DNA of 64,000 bases, from the NCBI GenBank assembly GCA_019316985.1, contig CP079215.1, forward strand, positions 5,890,001-5,954,000, written 5' to 3'. Below, piece by piece: positions 21,473 to 32,816 of the stretch. The notes beneath the pieces are model-generated. The model saw only the letters and a program-made list of their open reading frames with translations. It did no database searches and had not been told where the DNA came from. Origin of the DNA: Paraniabella defluvii. Its GTDB lineage: Bacteria; Bacteroidota; Bacteroidia; Chitinophagales; Chitinophagaceae. The position numbers and the translations under genes are program-made. Positions within the stretch are counted from its first letter, which is position 1, and each line of letters starts with the position of its first letter.

Positions 21473-23843
21473 ATGTTCCGCAATTATGTGAAAATAGCCT
21501 GGAGAAATATACTTAACTCTATAGGATATAGCATACTTAATGTAACGGGGCTTTCTATAGGAATGTGTGTGGCGCTGTTAATAGGTTTGTGGGTGCACCA
21601 TCAATATTCTTTTGACAGGTTCCTGCCGGAATATCAGTCTGTTTATCGCGTGCAAAGAAACTTTAACAGCAATGGCGATACGCTTACTTTTCCTACAACA
21701 TCGCTAAAGTTAGCCGATGCATTACGTACCCAAATCCCGGAAATACAATACGTAGCTGAAAGCGATTGGACACGGAATCATGTGTTACTGGTTGGCGCAA
21801 AAAAATTATCTGTAAACGGCGCCACTGCAGGCACAGATATTTTTAAAATCCTGCAACATCCGTTCATAAAAGGCAATGCCGATGCTGCATTTAAAAATGC
21901 TTATTCCATAGTATTGACCCAATCACTGGCAAAATCACTTTTTGGTAATGAAGATGCGGCAATCAATAAAACCATCCGTTTCGACAATGCACACAATCTT
22001 ACAGTAACAGGTATTATTAAAGATGTGCCGTCCAATGCTACGTTCAGTTTTGATTATATAGTACCCAGCTCTTTCGTATATGCTACTAACCCACAAATAA
22101 AGACAGATGGCTTAAGTAGTTTCAGCAATAATAATCTCCAAATATTTGTAAAGCTAAAACCGGGAGTTTCTTATGAACAGGTTGCTCCCAAAATCAGGAA
22201 TATAGAGCACACTGAAAAAGGTAATATCAATGCGATGAATTCTTATGTAATTCTGCAGCGTATGGATCGATGGCATTTGTATTCAAATTATATTAACGGT
22301 AAAGACACCGCAGGTTTTCTGAGCTATGTAAAAATGTTTTCAATCATCGGTTTGCTGGTTTTGATCATAGCCGGCATCAATTTTGTTAACCTGACAACGG
22401 CACGTTCCGATAAAAGAGCAAAAGAAGTAGGCGTAAGAAAAGCTGTCGGCTCACAAAAAAAGCACCTTATTATTCAATTCCTGACAGAGTCGTTTTTACT
22501 AACAACAGCCGCTTTTGTTTTTGCCTTCCTTTTCACCTTGTTATTATTACCCCTATTTAACACTTTTACCCAAAGCCATATCAGTGTGCCGGCCGGCAGT
22601 TTTTATTTTTGGCTGGCTGTTACAGGATGCCTGTTCTTAATCACTTTGCTTGCGGGTGGCAGGCCTGCATTTCATCTTTCATCATTTAATCCGGTCAAAG
22701 TATTAAAGGGTTTTTCCCCACAGGCCAATCTTCTTTTTCAAGAAAACTGCTGGTTATTATACAGTTCAGCTGCTCTGTAGCGCTGATCATTAGTACGCTT
22801 ATCATTTATAAACAGATTCAATATGCAAAAAACCGGCCGAGTGGTTATAGTTTAAACAGGTTGATGACAACTAACATGAACGATGATCTGCAAAAAAATT
22901 TTACTGCTTTAAAGAACGAGCTAATATCAAAAGGAATTGCTTCTTCGGTTACCACTGCCACCAGCCCGGCAACCGATGTTTGGTGGCATTCTGATGTTGA
23001 CTACTGGCCTGGCAAAAATGCAGGCGAAACGATTGAGATGGGCACGATACAGGTATCAGAAGATTATTTTAAAACGGTTGGAATGAAGATGTTTGAGGAA
23101 GAGACTTTTCAAATGCTTACGATAGTACAAGCGTCATATTTAATGAAACGGCAATTCAACGGCTACGATTAAAAAATCCTATAGGGCAAAAGATCACCTG
23201 GCATGAAAAAAATTATACCATTGCCGGGGTAGTAAAAGATGCCTTAATGGTATCTCCATTTAAGACAGCAGACCCCACGATGTTTTTTTGTGTAGCAGCG
23301 CCCCAGGGAAATTTGTTATACCGGTTATCTGCTAATACAGAAACGCAGCATTCTATTGTACAGCTAACTTCAATTTTTAATAAGTATGCCCCGGCTTACC
23401 CGTATGAGTATGCTTTTTCCGACCAGCAATATGCAACAAAGTTTAACCTCGAACAATTAACGGGAAAGTTGGCAGCCTTATTTGCCTCGCTCTCTGTCTT
23501 CATTTCCTGCCTTGGTTTATTTGGCCTGGCTGCTTATGTTGCAGAGCAGCGAAGAAAGGAAATAGGCATCAGAAAAGTTCTGGGAGCATCGGTACGCCAG
23601 GTGTGGATATTATTATCGAAGGACTTTTTACTATTAGTACTGATCAGCTGTTTAATTGCTGCCCCGGTTTCTTTTTATTTCTTACATAAGTGGCTACTGA
23701 ATTATGATTATCGCATTAGTATAGGATTCAGCGTTTTTGTATTAAGTGCACTGTTGGCGTTATTAGTAACCATTGTAACGGTTTCATTTCAATCCATCAA
23801 AGCGGCCATAGCCAATCCTGTTAAGAGCTTGAGAACTGAATGA
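21473..23843 (+). CDS. ABC permease, FtsX/MacB-like, copy 6 of 6 (frameshifts)
   Basis: Starts MFRNYVKIAWRNILNSIGY and ends NPVKSLRTE. The first 420 residues read without a break, including periplasmic block QYSFDRFLPEYQSVYRVQR and the first FtsX motif RAKEVGVRKAVGS. The second motif is RRKEIGIRKVLGA. Indels lie near 22725, 22850, 23095, 23165 and 23210. It is followed, 78 bases on, by the second ATPase gene, so the array is bracketed by ATPases at both ends. Confidence 0.9.
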
Positions 23844-23921
23844 GGTAAATAAGGAATTAAACATGCCTCAATAAAGATCGATCAGCATCAGCTGGTATTT
23901 TTAAAATTACAATCAAATCGA

Positions 23922-24596
23922 ATGTTAGAACTGAAAAAAATTTACAAGTGGGTCAACAACGGTAACCAGCGCGTTTTTCTTTTAAAGATATCAACCTCAC
24001 CATTCAGGAAGGTGCGTTTGTTTCCATTATGGGCCCTTCGGGGTCGGGCAAATCTACCCTTTTGAATGTTATAGGAATGCTGGACGGCTTTAATGAAGGC
24101 GAATACCGCTTTCTGGACGAATCGGTTCAACAGCTTAAAGAAAAACAAAGAACCAACCTATACAAGCAGCACATAGGGTTTGTATTCCAGGCTTATCATT
24201 TGATTGATGAGCTCACCGTTTATGAGAATATAGAAACGCCTCTGTTATACCAGAACGTAAAAGGCAGCGAACGCAAAGCAATGGTAGCTGATATATTGGA
24301 CCGCTTTAATATTGTAGCCAAGAAAGATCTTTTCCCGGCTCAATTGTCGGGCGGTCAGCAGCATTGGTAGGTATTGCCCGTGCTTTGATCGCCCGGCCCA
24401 AACTGTTACTGGCCGATGAACCTACCGGCAACCTTAATTCCAGGCAGGGTGAAGAGATTATGGAACTTTTACTCAGCTTAACAAAGAAGGAACCACTATT
24501 ATACAGGTTACCCACTCAGAGAAAAATGCCGCCTATGGCAACCATATCATCAGTTTACTAGATGGGATGATTGAAAATTCCGGTATTCAAAACTGA
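23922..24596 (+). CDS. second ABC transporter ATP-binding protein, LolD/MacB type (frameshifts)
   Basis: Cytoplasmic ATPase paralogous to the one at 8467 but clearly distinct. Walker A GPSGSGKST; Q-loop GFVFQAYHLIDELTV; signature LSGGQQ followed by VGIARALI after an indel near 24363; Walker B LLLADEPTGNLNS; switch His in IQVTHSEKNA after a break near 24483. It starts at ATG 23922, MLELKKIYKWVNNGNQ, and carries a further indel near 23972. It lies directly before the TolC-like gene, so the order is permease array, ATPase, outer-membrane channel. Confidence 0.92.
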
Positions 24597-24617
24597 GCCT
24601 TAAACAGTATTATTAAA

Positions 24618-26033
24618 ATGATGGAACAATCCAGGATATTTATATTATCTATTTTAATGGCCGTAAGCTCAATGATCAGCGCTCAAAAAAAAATGAGCCT
24701 GGAAGAATGTATCGATACGGGCATCAGGGAAAACTTCGACGTGGAGCAAAGGCGCATTTCAGAAAGATCAGAGCAGTTAGCGTATCAACAATCAAAACTC
24801 AGCCTTTTACCAGACCTGAACGGAAATGCGGGTCATGGTTTTAACCAGGGGCGTAGCATCGACCCTTTACCAATTCACCGGTAACACAGTCTTTTAACTC
24901 GTCCAATTTCAGTTTGAGCAGCGGCATTGTACTTTTTAGCGGCTTATCGAAGATCAACAATATAAAACGGGCTGACCTTAACTGGAAAGCTTCACAAATG
25001 GAACTTCAGCAGGAGAAGGATAACCTGGCTATTAATATTATCTTAGCCTATCTGCAGGTACTGAGTCTTAGCGAACAGGCTCACCTGGTGGAAGACCAGG
25101 CTAAACTTTCGGCTCAACAGGTAGAGCGTCTCAGCGTATTGAATAAAGAGGAGCAATAAAACCATCAGAGCTTTCTGATCTCAGGGGACAACTGGCCAAT
25201 GACCAGCTCACCATTGCCGACAACAAAAACAACCTCGGCAATGCCCGTTTAAGTCTTTTCAGATTGATGAATATACCCTATGATTCCGCTATTGTTTTTG
25301 AAGAATTAAAAAACGATTTGCCGGCAACTACACCCCGCAATGCGGCCGGTATCTACCAAACAGCCCTGGAGCAACTGGCCTTGGTTAAAGCGGTAGACCT
25401 TCGCACCTTTAGCGCCCAGAAGGCGCTTAAAGTGGCCAGGGGCGGGCTTTGGCCCACATTAAGCCTGGGCGGCAATGCCTACACCCAATACTCCAGCGTT
25501 GCGCAGCAAACCAATTACAGAATACCAGCTTCAGGCAAACGGAAGACTATGTAATTATCAACGAACAACAATACTCCCTATTCACTAAGCAAGACAATTA
25601 CTTAAGTAGCCCTATCCCCTACGGCACGCAGCTTAACAACAACCTGAACTCTTCACTCAATCTCACTTTAAGCATCCCTGTTTTTAATGCACTACAGCAA
25701 CGCACCAGAATAAAACAGGCGCAACTGGAAGTGAAGCGCAATGCTACCATAGCGGCTGATACCAAAAGACAATTGCAACAGGATATTGACGTTGCTACGT
25801 TAAATATGCGGACCGCAACAGAAAAGTATCAAACCCTTTTGCAACAGGTGGCAGCTTATAAAGAATCCTTTGAAGCGGCGGAAGCACGGTTTACTGAAGG
25901 GGTGGGCAACTCTATTGATTATTTAACCGCAAAAAATAACCTCGACCGGGCCAACCGGAACCTGGTAAATGCCCGTTATGATTATATTCTAAGACAGAAG
26001 ATCCTTGATTTTTACCAGCATAATATTTTCTGA
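24618..26033 (+). CDS. TolC-family outer-membrane efflux channel (frameshifts)
   Basis: Outer-membrane barrel with periplasmic helical tunnel, the exit duct of the MacAB-like system. A signal peptide (RIFILSILMAVSSMISAQ) is followed by MSLEECIDTGIRENFDVEQ, the standard start of mature OEP proteins. Two OEP repeats follow, with long helices rich in Gln, Ala and Leu (AYQQSKLSLLPDLNGNAG; FEAAEARFTEGVGNSIDYL). Indels lie near 24867, 25155 and 25528. The stop at 26031-26033 faces the stop of a second TolC-like gene 127 bases away on the other strand. It is the last gene of the efflux operon. Confidence 0.92.
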
Positions 26034-26160
26034 TCGAAGCGCCGGGCTCGGTAAAATGGAGGATGGAAGTTACCGGTTCGCCCAGGAGAGCGCAAAAGCC
26101 GGTATTACCAGGTAACAGCTACCCGGGCGCTATGGCCTGTATTGTTTTCATACAGCAGTA

Positions 26161-27493
26161 CTACTTCACAATATCTCCTTTTAATCTCAGCAGTTCGGTT
26201 TCGGCGATCTTAAGGTTATACCGCGCCGCTATCAGCCGGTCATAGGCCTGGGCCAGGCTTAACTGGGCTTCTCTTAGCTGCACCAAGGTTGCAGCCCCGA
26301 GTTTATAGGTTTCAAACACAATATTCACGTTCTCCTGCGCCAGTTGTATACTTTCCTCCTCCAGGTGTAAAAATTTTTGCTGCTGCTGGTAATCTTTGAA
26401 AGCATTGATCACAGAAAGATGGATCAGCGAACGCTGGTTATCATAATTCAGTTCCTGCAGGTTGATACTTAGCTGATCCTGTTTTATCTGCCGGCGTACC
26501 CTGAATTGATTAAAGATAGGAACCGAAGCCGTAAACCCGTAATTGTAACCATTGAGCTGGTTAAATAAAGTAGAGAAATTGTTCAGTACCCGCCTGTTAA
26601 CGGTGCGGCTGTAATTATAAGCAGTTCCAAATGCAATGGTAGGCCATAAACCAGCCCTGGTTTCTTTTAGCGTATATTTGGCAACGTTTATATTAGAACG
26701 GGCCAGTAAAAGATCGGGATTGGTTTTTTCCAGTCCTTCCTGGATATCCCCAAGGCGATCGATTCATTTAAAGGAATGGTATCGGGAATAGCAAACTCAT
26801 GCTCTTTAATATTACTGTTCATTACCTGTATCAGCTGCTGTTTCAGCTGGGCAACCGAAGTTTCCTGCTGCATCCGGAGTGCTTTTTGCTCATTCAGGTC
26901 TACCTTGCTTTGCAGGACATCCGGTTTAGCACCGCTCCCTATTTCCAGTTTATACTGGGCCAGTCGCGAGCGATCATTATTTAACCTGATCTGCACATCC
27001 GTTGCTTTGATCATCTGCTGCTGGCGCGCGATATTATAATAAGTGCTTACTACCTGCGCTATGGTATTAATTACCTGGGCTTTTGCGGTGTACGATCCGG
27101 CCTCAACCAATGCAGCAGCCTTTTCCCGGGTTGCAAACATGCGGAAGCCATCAAACAATACCCAATCTAACCCCACGCTTGCCTGCAGGTTATTGGAGCG
27201 GATGCCGTTCGACTTTCTCTCTGTGCCGTCTGCCAGCGTCTGGCGCTGATTGTTATTAGTAAAGGTACGTGCCGCATCTGCATTGATCACCGGTAAAAAC
27301 ACCGCGTTACGGTAGCTGTAGTCTATGGCCGCTACCAGCGAATCATTTTTAGCGATCTGTATATCGTAATTATTCTGTAATGCAGTAGCTATGGCTTCCT
27401 CAAGGTCAAAATGCGCTGCGCTGCTGCATCCCGGCATAAACCCAGAAGTGCAATACCTGCAATAAAAAACCGATGTATATACAGTCGTCTCAT
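26161..27493 (-). CDS. TolC-family outer-membrane channel of the RND system (frameshifts)
   Basis: Outer-membrane channel matching the RND pump upstream. The ATG at 27493 gives a signal peptide (RLYIHRFFIAGIALLGLC...AAAQ). After an indel near 27425 the mature start is FDLEEAIATALQNNYDIQ, typical of OEP proteins. The two OEP repeats show helices such as ADGTERKSNGIRSNNLQAS and QQQETSVAQLKQQLIQVM-like segments, and the C-terminus is AETELLRLKGDIVK. Another break lies near 26750, and 26413-26690 must be read in other frames. It lies 37 bases after the RND gene and is the last gene of that operon. Confidence 0.9.
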
Positions 27494-27530
27494 TTTAATG
27501 TTTTTGTCATGCTCCACCCCAACATTTGAT

Positions 27531-30500
27531 TCAGCCAGCTTTTTTTTCTTCATCAGCCAGCACTTCTTCGAAGGTTTTTACTTCTTTGCCCGATGCCATA
27601 TAGCTGTAAATTGCCGGCAATACATACAGTGTTAATACCAGGAAAATATAATGCCTCCCACAATTACAATACCGAGTGGAATACGACTGGTAGCCGCGGC
27701 TCCAAGCGACATAGCAATGGGCAGTGCGCCCAGCGCCATTGCCAGGCTCGTCATTAAAATCGGGCGAAGACGTTGCCCTGCCGCGTATACCACGGCTTCC
27801 TTTTGCCCATTCCCTTTTCGCGGCTCTGGTTGGCAAACTCAACAATCAATATACCGTTTTTGGTTACCAGCCCTATCAGCATGATCATACCGATCTGTGA
27901 AAAGATATTAAAGGTTTGATTAAACAGCCACAGCGAAATAAAGGCCCCGGCAAATGCCATCGGCACTGTAAGGATAATAATAAAGGGATCTATAAAGCTC
28001 TCAAACTGCGCGGCCAGGATGAGGTAAATCAATCCTATAGCCAGCAATAATGCAAACATGGTATTGCCACTGCTTTCGGCGAAATCGCGCGCCGAACCCG
28101 TTAACGAGGTAGTAAAAGTATCATCTAACATTTTATTGGCAATGCGTTCCATTTCTTTAACACCGTCTCCAACGGTATACCCTTCGGCCAGGTTGGCTGA
28201 TACGGTTGCCGATTTATAACGGTTGAAACGGTAAATAGTAGGCGGTGTGGTAGATTCAACCGAGTTGGTGATATTGTCGAGACTGATCAATTGCCCGGCG
28301 TTATTGCGTACAAATATCTTTTTCAGGTCATTGGGATCGTCTCTATTGATGCGGTCTACCTGGGCCATTACCTGGTATTGCTTACCGCTACGGGTAAAAT
28401 ACCCCAGGCGCTGGTTACTGTAGGCTGTTTGCAGCGCCTGCGAAACGTCGGCTATAGATACGCCCAGCTGGGCAGCTTTTAGCCTGTCTACATGTATTCT
28501 TAACTCAGGTTTGTTAAACTTCAGATCTGCATCAACCTGTGTTAATATATCACTTTTGAAGCCTCATCTAAGAACCTGGGCAGCACTTCCGAAAGCTTAT
28601 CAAAATCGTTATTCTGCAGCACAAACTGCACAGCCTGTCCTCCCCGGCGGTTTACCTGGATGGTTTGATCCTGGTTGGCAAAAGCCCTGGCTTCGGTGTA
28701 TTTGGAAACATGCCTGTTTACGTATTCCACGATCTCCTTTTGAGACCGCTCCCTGTCGCCGGGTTTCACCAGCCGCACCCGGATCATACCATTGTTGGCC
28801 GCACCGCTCATTCTTGAGCCGGTTATTGAAAGTACAATTTCGTGCTCAGGTACAGAATCTATCAAAAATTGTGAAACCTTGTTTACATAATTATCCATCG
28901 CCAGAAACGAGGTACCTTCAGGTGCGGTTAAACTCAGCCTGAACTGGCTTTTATCTTCCATGGGCGCCAGCTCCGACTGGATATTGGTAAACAGGAAATA
29001 TATGATAACAAAACAGGCGGCAATAACGATCCAGGCAATCCAGCGCAGCTTCATGAATGCTTTCAGCGTACGCTCATACACGCTTTCCATTCCCGTAAAA
29101 AACGGTTCTGTTTTCCTGTAAAACCAGGAATGCTTGTGTACATCTTTTTGGAAATAAACACATTCAATACCGGTGTGAGCGTCAGCGATACAAAGGCCGA
29201 TATTAATACAGCGCCTGCTACCACGATACCAAATTCCCGGAAAAGACGACCAACAAAGCCTTCCAGGAATACGATGGGTAAAAACACTACTGCCAGCGTA
29301 ATTGATGTGGCAATTACCGCAAAGTAAATTTCCTTGGAACCCTCAAGCGCAGCCTTGCGCTTACTCATCCCCTGCTCCAGCTTCTTAAAAATGTTTTCTG
29401 TAACAACAATACCATCATCTACCACCAGCCCCGTTGCCAAAACGATGGCTAAAAGCGTTAATACATTAATGGTATAGCCCATAATGTACATAATAAAGAA
29501 GGCGCCGATCAATGATACCGGTATATCAATCAACGGGCGAATAGATAACAGCCAGTCTCTGAAAAACAGGTATACGATTAATACCACCAGTCCTATGGCG
29601 ATGACCAGGGTTTCTTCTACTTCCAGTATCGATTTTTTAATATACTCTGTCTGGTCGAGTGCTATATTAAGTTTAATATCGGCCGGAACCTCCTTTTTAA
29701 TATCTTCAATACGTTTGTAGAACTCGTCGGAAATAGAAACATAGTTAGCGCCGGGCTGGGGAACCACCGCCAGCGCCACCATGGGCACAGCGCTTTCCTT
29801 TAAAGCGCTTTCTTCGTTTTCAGGCCCTAATACCACGTTGGCTACATCTCTTACACGTATATCGCTCCCGTTTACATTTTTTACAACGATATTGGCGAAC
29901 TCTTCCTCGGTATCCAGGCGACCAAAAGTACGGATGGTTAATTCGGTATTATCACCCGTAAGCTTGCCCGAAGGAAGCTCTATATTCTCTCTTTGTAAAG
30001 CCAACTGTATTTCTTCCGGTGTAAGATCGAAGGCGGCCATTTTATTAGGGTCGAGCCACAGGCGCATGGCAAATCTTTTTCCCCCAGGTATCAATGCTAC
30101 TTACACCAGGTATGGTTTGTAAACGGTCTACTAATACATTGGTAGCATATTCCGTCAGCTCCAGCGGATTCTTGGTATCGCTTTGCACCGTCATGGAAAG
30201 TATCGGCTCTGCACTGGCATCTGCCTTGCTTACCGAAGACGGCGCTTCTAGGTCGGGAGGCAATTGTCTTTGGGCAGCGGCTACTTTATCCCTTACATCA
30301 TTGGCAGCAGCCTCCAGGTCCACACCCACATCAAATTCAACATTAATACTGCTGCTCCCGTTACTACTGCTGGATGTGATATTGCGGATCCCAGGAATAC
30401 CGTTAATGGCATCCTCCAGCGGTTCCGTAATTTGTGATTCAATAATATCTGCATTTGCCCCGGCATAGGTAGTACGTACACCTATATTGGGGGATCAATG

Positions 30501-30616
30501 GCAGGGTAATCTCTTACACCCAGAAATTTAAAGGCTATAACGCCAAACACAATAATGACCACATTCATCACTATTGCCAGCACCGGCCTTCTTAAACTTA
30601 ATTCAGAAATATTCAC
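27531..30616 (-). CDS. RND efflux transporter, AcrB/MexB-like (frameshifts)
   Basis: Inner-membrane proton-driven exporter of the HAE-RND family, about 1028 residues. It starts with GTG at 30616 (MNISELSLRRPVLAIVMNVV). Family signatures are GVRDYPAIDPPNIGV, the first porter domain SSSNGSSSINVEFDVGVDLE, transmembrane motif A region GLVVDDGIVVTENIFKKLE with the paired Asp of the proton relay, and a mirrored second half with LILAAQFESFIDPFIIIL and GLVTKNGILIVEFANQ. Indels lie near 30480, 30068, 29085, 28555, 27790 and 27640. It is preceded by a lipoprotein MFP and followed by a TolC gene, a complete tripartite pump. Substrate not predictable. Confidence 0.95.
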
Positions 30617-30684
30617 TGATTGACGTTGTACTTTAGATGTTAGATGTTGTATGCTAGATATCCCCTACTCCCTACTCCCCATCA

Positions 30685-31737
30685 TTACTTCACAATCTTC
30701 CCAATCTCAACCTTGGCATCCGGCTTGGTGGTCATAATGCCCGTTGTTAAAATGGTATCCCCTACTTTTAATCCGCGGGTCACTTCCACTCGCCGAATCC
30801 CTGGCGCCGATCTCCACATCGCTAAACACAGCTTTACCTCCACGATAAAGGATTACCTGCTTGCCTTTGATCGTAGGCACAACAGATTGGGAGGGAACAA
30901 ACAGGGCATTGTTATTAGGCGCAAAGCCCAGTTTCACTTTTGCAAATGCGCCGGGCACCAACACGCCTGTAGCCCCGTTTACCCGGGCCCTTACCAACAA
31001 ACTGCGGTTGGTAACGCCTACATTCGACTCGGTAGCATATACCCTGGCTGTAAACACCTTGTCACTGCCCTGTACGGTAAAGTCTACAAGCTGCCCGTTT
31101 TCAATACTCCCGATATATTTTTCAGGTACCGAAAAATCAAGCTTCAGATCGCTCACCTGGTTAATAGTAGCAATGACATCCGCAGGTGTGACATAAGCCC
31201 CCGGGCTTATATTTCTCAGCCCCAGCTTACCATTAAAGGGCGCTCTTATTTCGGTACGGTAAATTTGTGTTTTAATAACGTCTATATCGGCGCGGATATT
31301 ATTGAGATTGAGCAGGGTAATATCATAGTCGTTGCGACTGATGCCCTGAATTTCCAGCAGGCGGGAGGCCCTGCTTTCATTGGTTTGTGCAATGGCCAGT
31401 TGCGACTGCAGTTTTTTCAGCTGTGCCTGCAGGTCGCCGTCATATATTTTAGCCAGCAGCGCTCCTTTTCCAACAGCCTTACCTTCTGCAATATTTAATT
31501 GCACAATGCGGCCCGATACTTCGGGGCGTATTTCAGTAACCTCGTTGGCAACAATAGAACCCGGTACTTCTATCACATCCGAAAAGACTCGGCCGACACA
31601 ATATATCCTTCAAGTTTAGGGGCATTGCGTTGTTGCGAGGGCTTTGATTTTGCCTCCTGCTTTTTAGAACCACATGCAGCAAAAAGACAGGCGATCGTTG
31701 CACTGATTATAGTTTGGTGTACATATTTTGGGATCAT
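30685..31737 (-). CDS. RND periplasmic adaptor lipoprotein, AcrA-like (frameshifts)
   Basis: Membrane-fusion protein of the RND pump. The ATG at 31737 gives a lipoprotein signal with lipobox FAAC (mature CGSKKQEAKSKPSQQ). After an indel near 31588 the barrel-sandwich half reads VIEVPGSIVANEVTEIRPEV, followed by an alpha-hairpin (QLKKLQSQLAIAQTNES), the second half (IYRTEIRAPFNGKLGLRN), a beta-barrel and a membrane-proximal domain. After a break near 30800 the end is KVGDTILTTGIMTTKPDAK...GKIVK, stop 30685-30687. It begins the RND operon. The 68-base gap before the pump gene is partly filled by a low-complexity word-repeat tract. Confidence 0.92.
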
Positions 31738-32091
31738 CAAATATCGTTATACCTTAAAATTAAGTACGTAATCAACATAAGACGCTAAAAAATAAAAATC
31801 CCTGCATAAAACGCCCTTTTTTAAGGAGAGGTCCTCATTATACTTCTGCCTTTATCCATACTATTTTGGCATTTACACGTTCCTGTTACAGAGGTCTGGC
31901 CTAATTTATGGCCGGGCGGGCTGCCGCCTACCGCTTTCACCAACCGGAAAAAGATGCCACGCTACGGAAACACTCATCCGCAAAAAATAAGTTATGCAGG
32001 GAAGCAGTACATGCTGCAGCGGTGCAAAAAGGGGTAATCACATTCCTAAAAAAGCGGTTGACTGCGGTATCAAAAGCCAAAAGTTCGTATA
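31738..32091. other. intergenic region upstream of the RND operon
   Basis: 354 bases between the RND adaptor start and the 3' end of the GNAT gene, both minus strand. The part near 31740-31830 is A+T-rich and probably carries the RND promoter. The rest (31880-32090) is of mixed composition with open frames on both strands that look like chance. I see no convincing RNA or repeat. Confidence 0.4.
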
Positions 32092-32694
32092 CTATTTCGG
32101 CTGATGTATCTGCTCTATTTTGTATAACAATGCAGTTTTGCAGGCCTTCCACTCGCTTTCTATTATAGAAAATACTACAGTATCCCTGTACGAACCATTA
32201 GCCATGATCTGGTGGTTCCTTAAAACCCCGTCCTGTTTGGCGCCCAGGCGGGCAATAGCATTTCTTGAGGGAAAATTGTACCAGTTGGTTCTGAACTCAA
32301 CAGCTATCGCTTTCAGCTCTTCAAATGCATATTGCAATAACAGGAATTTGCATTCTGAGTTTACATAGGTTTTCTGGTAAGATTTTGCATACCAGGTATA
32401 CCCAATTTCCACCCTTCTATGCTCACTTACTACATTCGCAAACCTGGTGGTGCCAATAATTTTATTCTCCCTTTTATCTACAACGGCAAAAGGCAACGCG
32501 GTATCGTTTTCAAAATCAGCAAAAGCTTTGCTTAAATAAGCATCGATAGTTGCTTCAGACGGAACACTTGTAAACCACAACTCCCAGAGATTTCCATCGG
32601 CAGCCGCAGCAACCAGTTCGTTCCGGTGCTCCGGCCTTAAAGGGATCAGCTTAACAAGATCGGTTTCCAAAACAATTTCATTCAGCCACTTCAT
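32092..32694 (-). CDS. GNAT-family acetyltransferase (intact)
   Basis: 200 residues, uninterrupted, ATG 32694 to TAG 32092. GNAT N-acetyltransferase of the RimJ/RimL-like type: N-terminal LVKLIPLRPEHRNELVAAA, core strands PFAVVDKRENKIIGTTRF and VEIGYTWYAKSYQKTYVNSE, the latter leading into the acetyl-CoA binding loop, then LLQYAFEELKAIAVEF and NAIARLGAKQDGVLRNHQI, the usual final block. The acceptor may be a protein N-terminus or small amine and cannot be told. It follows a repeat tract and is in the same direction as purK. Confidence 0.88.
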   Translation of the reverse strand: MKWLNEIVLETDLVKLIPLRPEHRNELVAAAADGNLWELWFTSVPSEATIDAYLSKAFADFENDTALPFAVVDKRENKIIGTTRFANVVSEHRRVEIGYTWYAKSYQKTYVNSECKFLLLQYAFEELKAIAVEFRTNWYNFPSRNAIARLGAKQDGVLRNHQIMANGSYRDTVVFSIIESEWKACKTALLYKIEQIHQPK

Positions 32695-32715
32695 ACAGCC
32701 GTATATAAAAATTTA

Positions 32716-32816
32716 ATGACACATCTTCCTATTCCCTATTCTTTACTCCCTATTCTCTACTCCCTATTCACTATTATATTCCCTACTCGCTATTCCCTAT
32801 TCACTATTATATTCTC
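32716..32816. repeat. degenerate word-repeat tract
   Basis: A run of imperfect repeats of CCCTATTC, ACTCCCTATTC and CACTATTATATTC between the purK stop and the GNAT start. Read on the minus strand, the sense of both neighbours, it is purine-rich (GGGAATAG, GAGTAGG). Similar tracts occur near 30628-30684, 45218-45500, 56755-56870 and 56941-57040. Noncoding. Confidence 0.7.

Noticed and set aside
9201..23843. Permease array as an assembly duplication
   Set aside because: The six copies differ throughout; only start, coupling and end motifs are shared.
30644..31498. 284-codon open frame on plus, antisense to the RND adaptor gene
   Set aside because: It is the complement of a well-supported membrane-fusion protein; the product has no domain logic.
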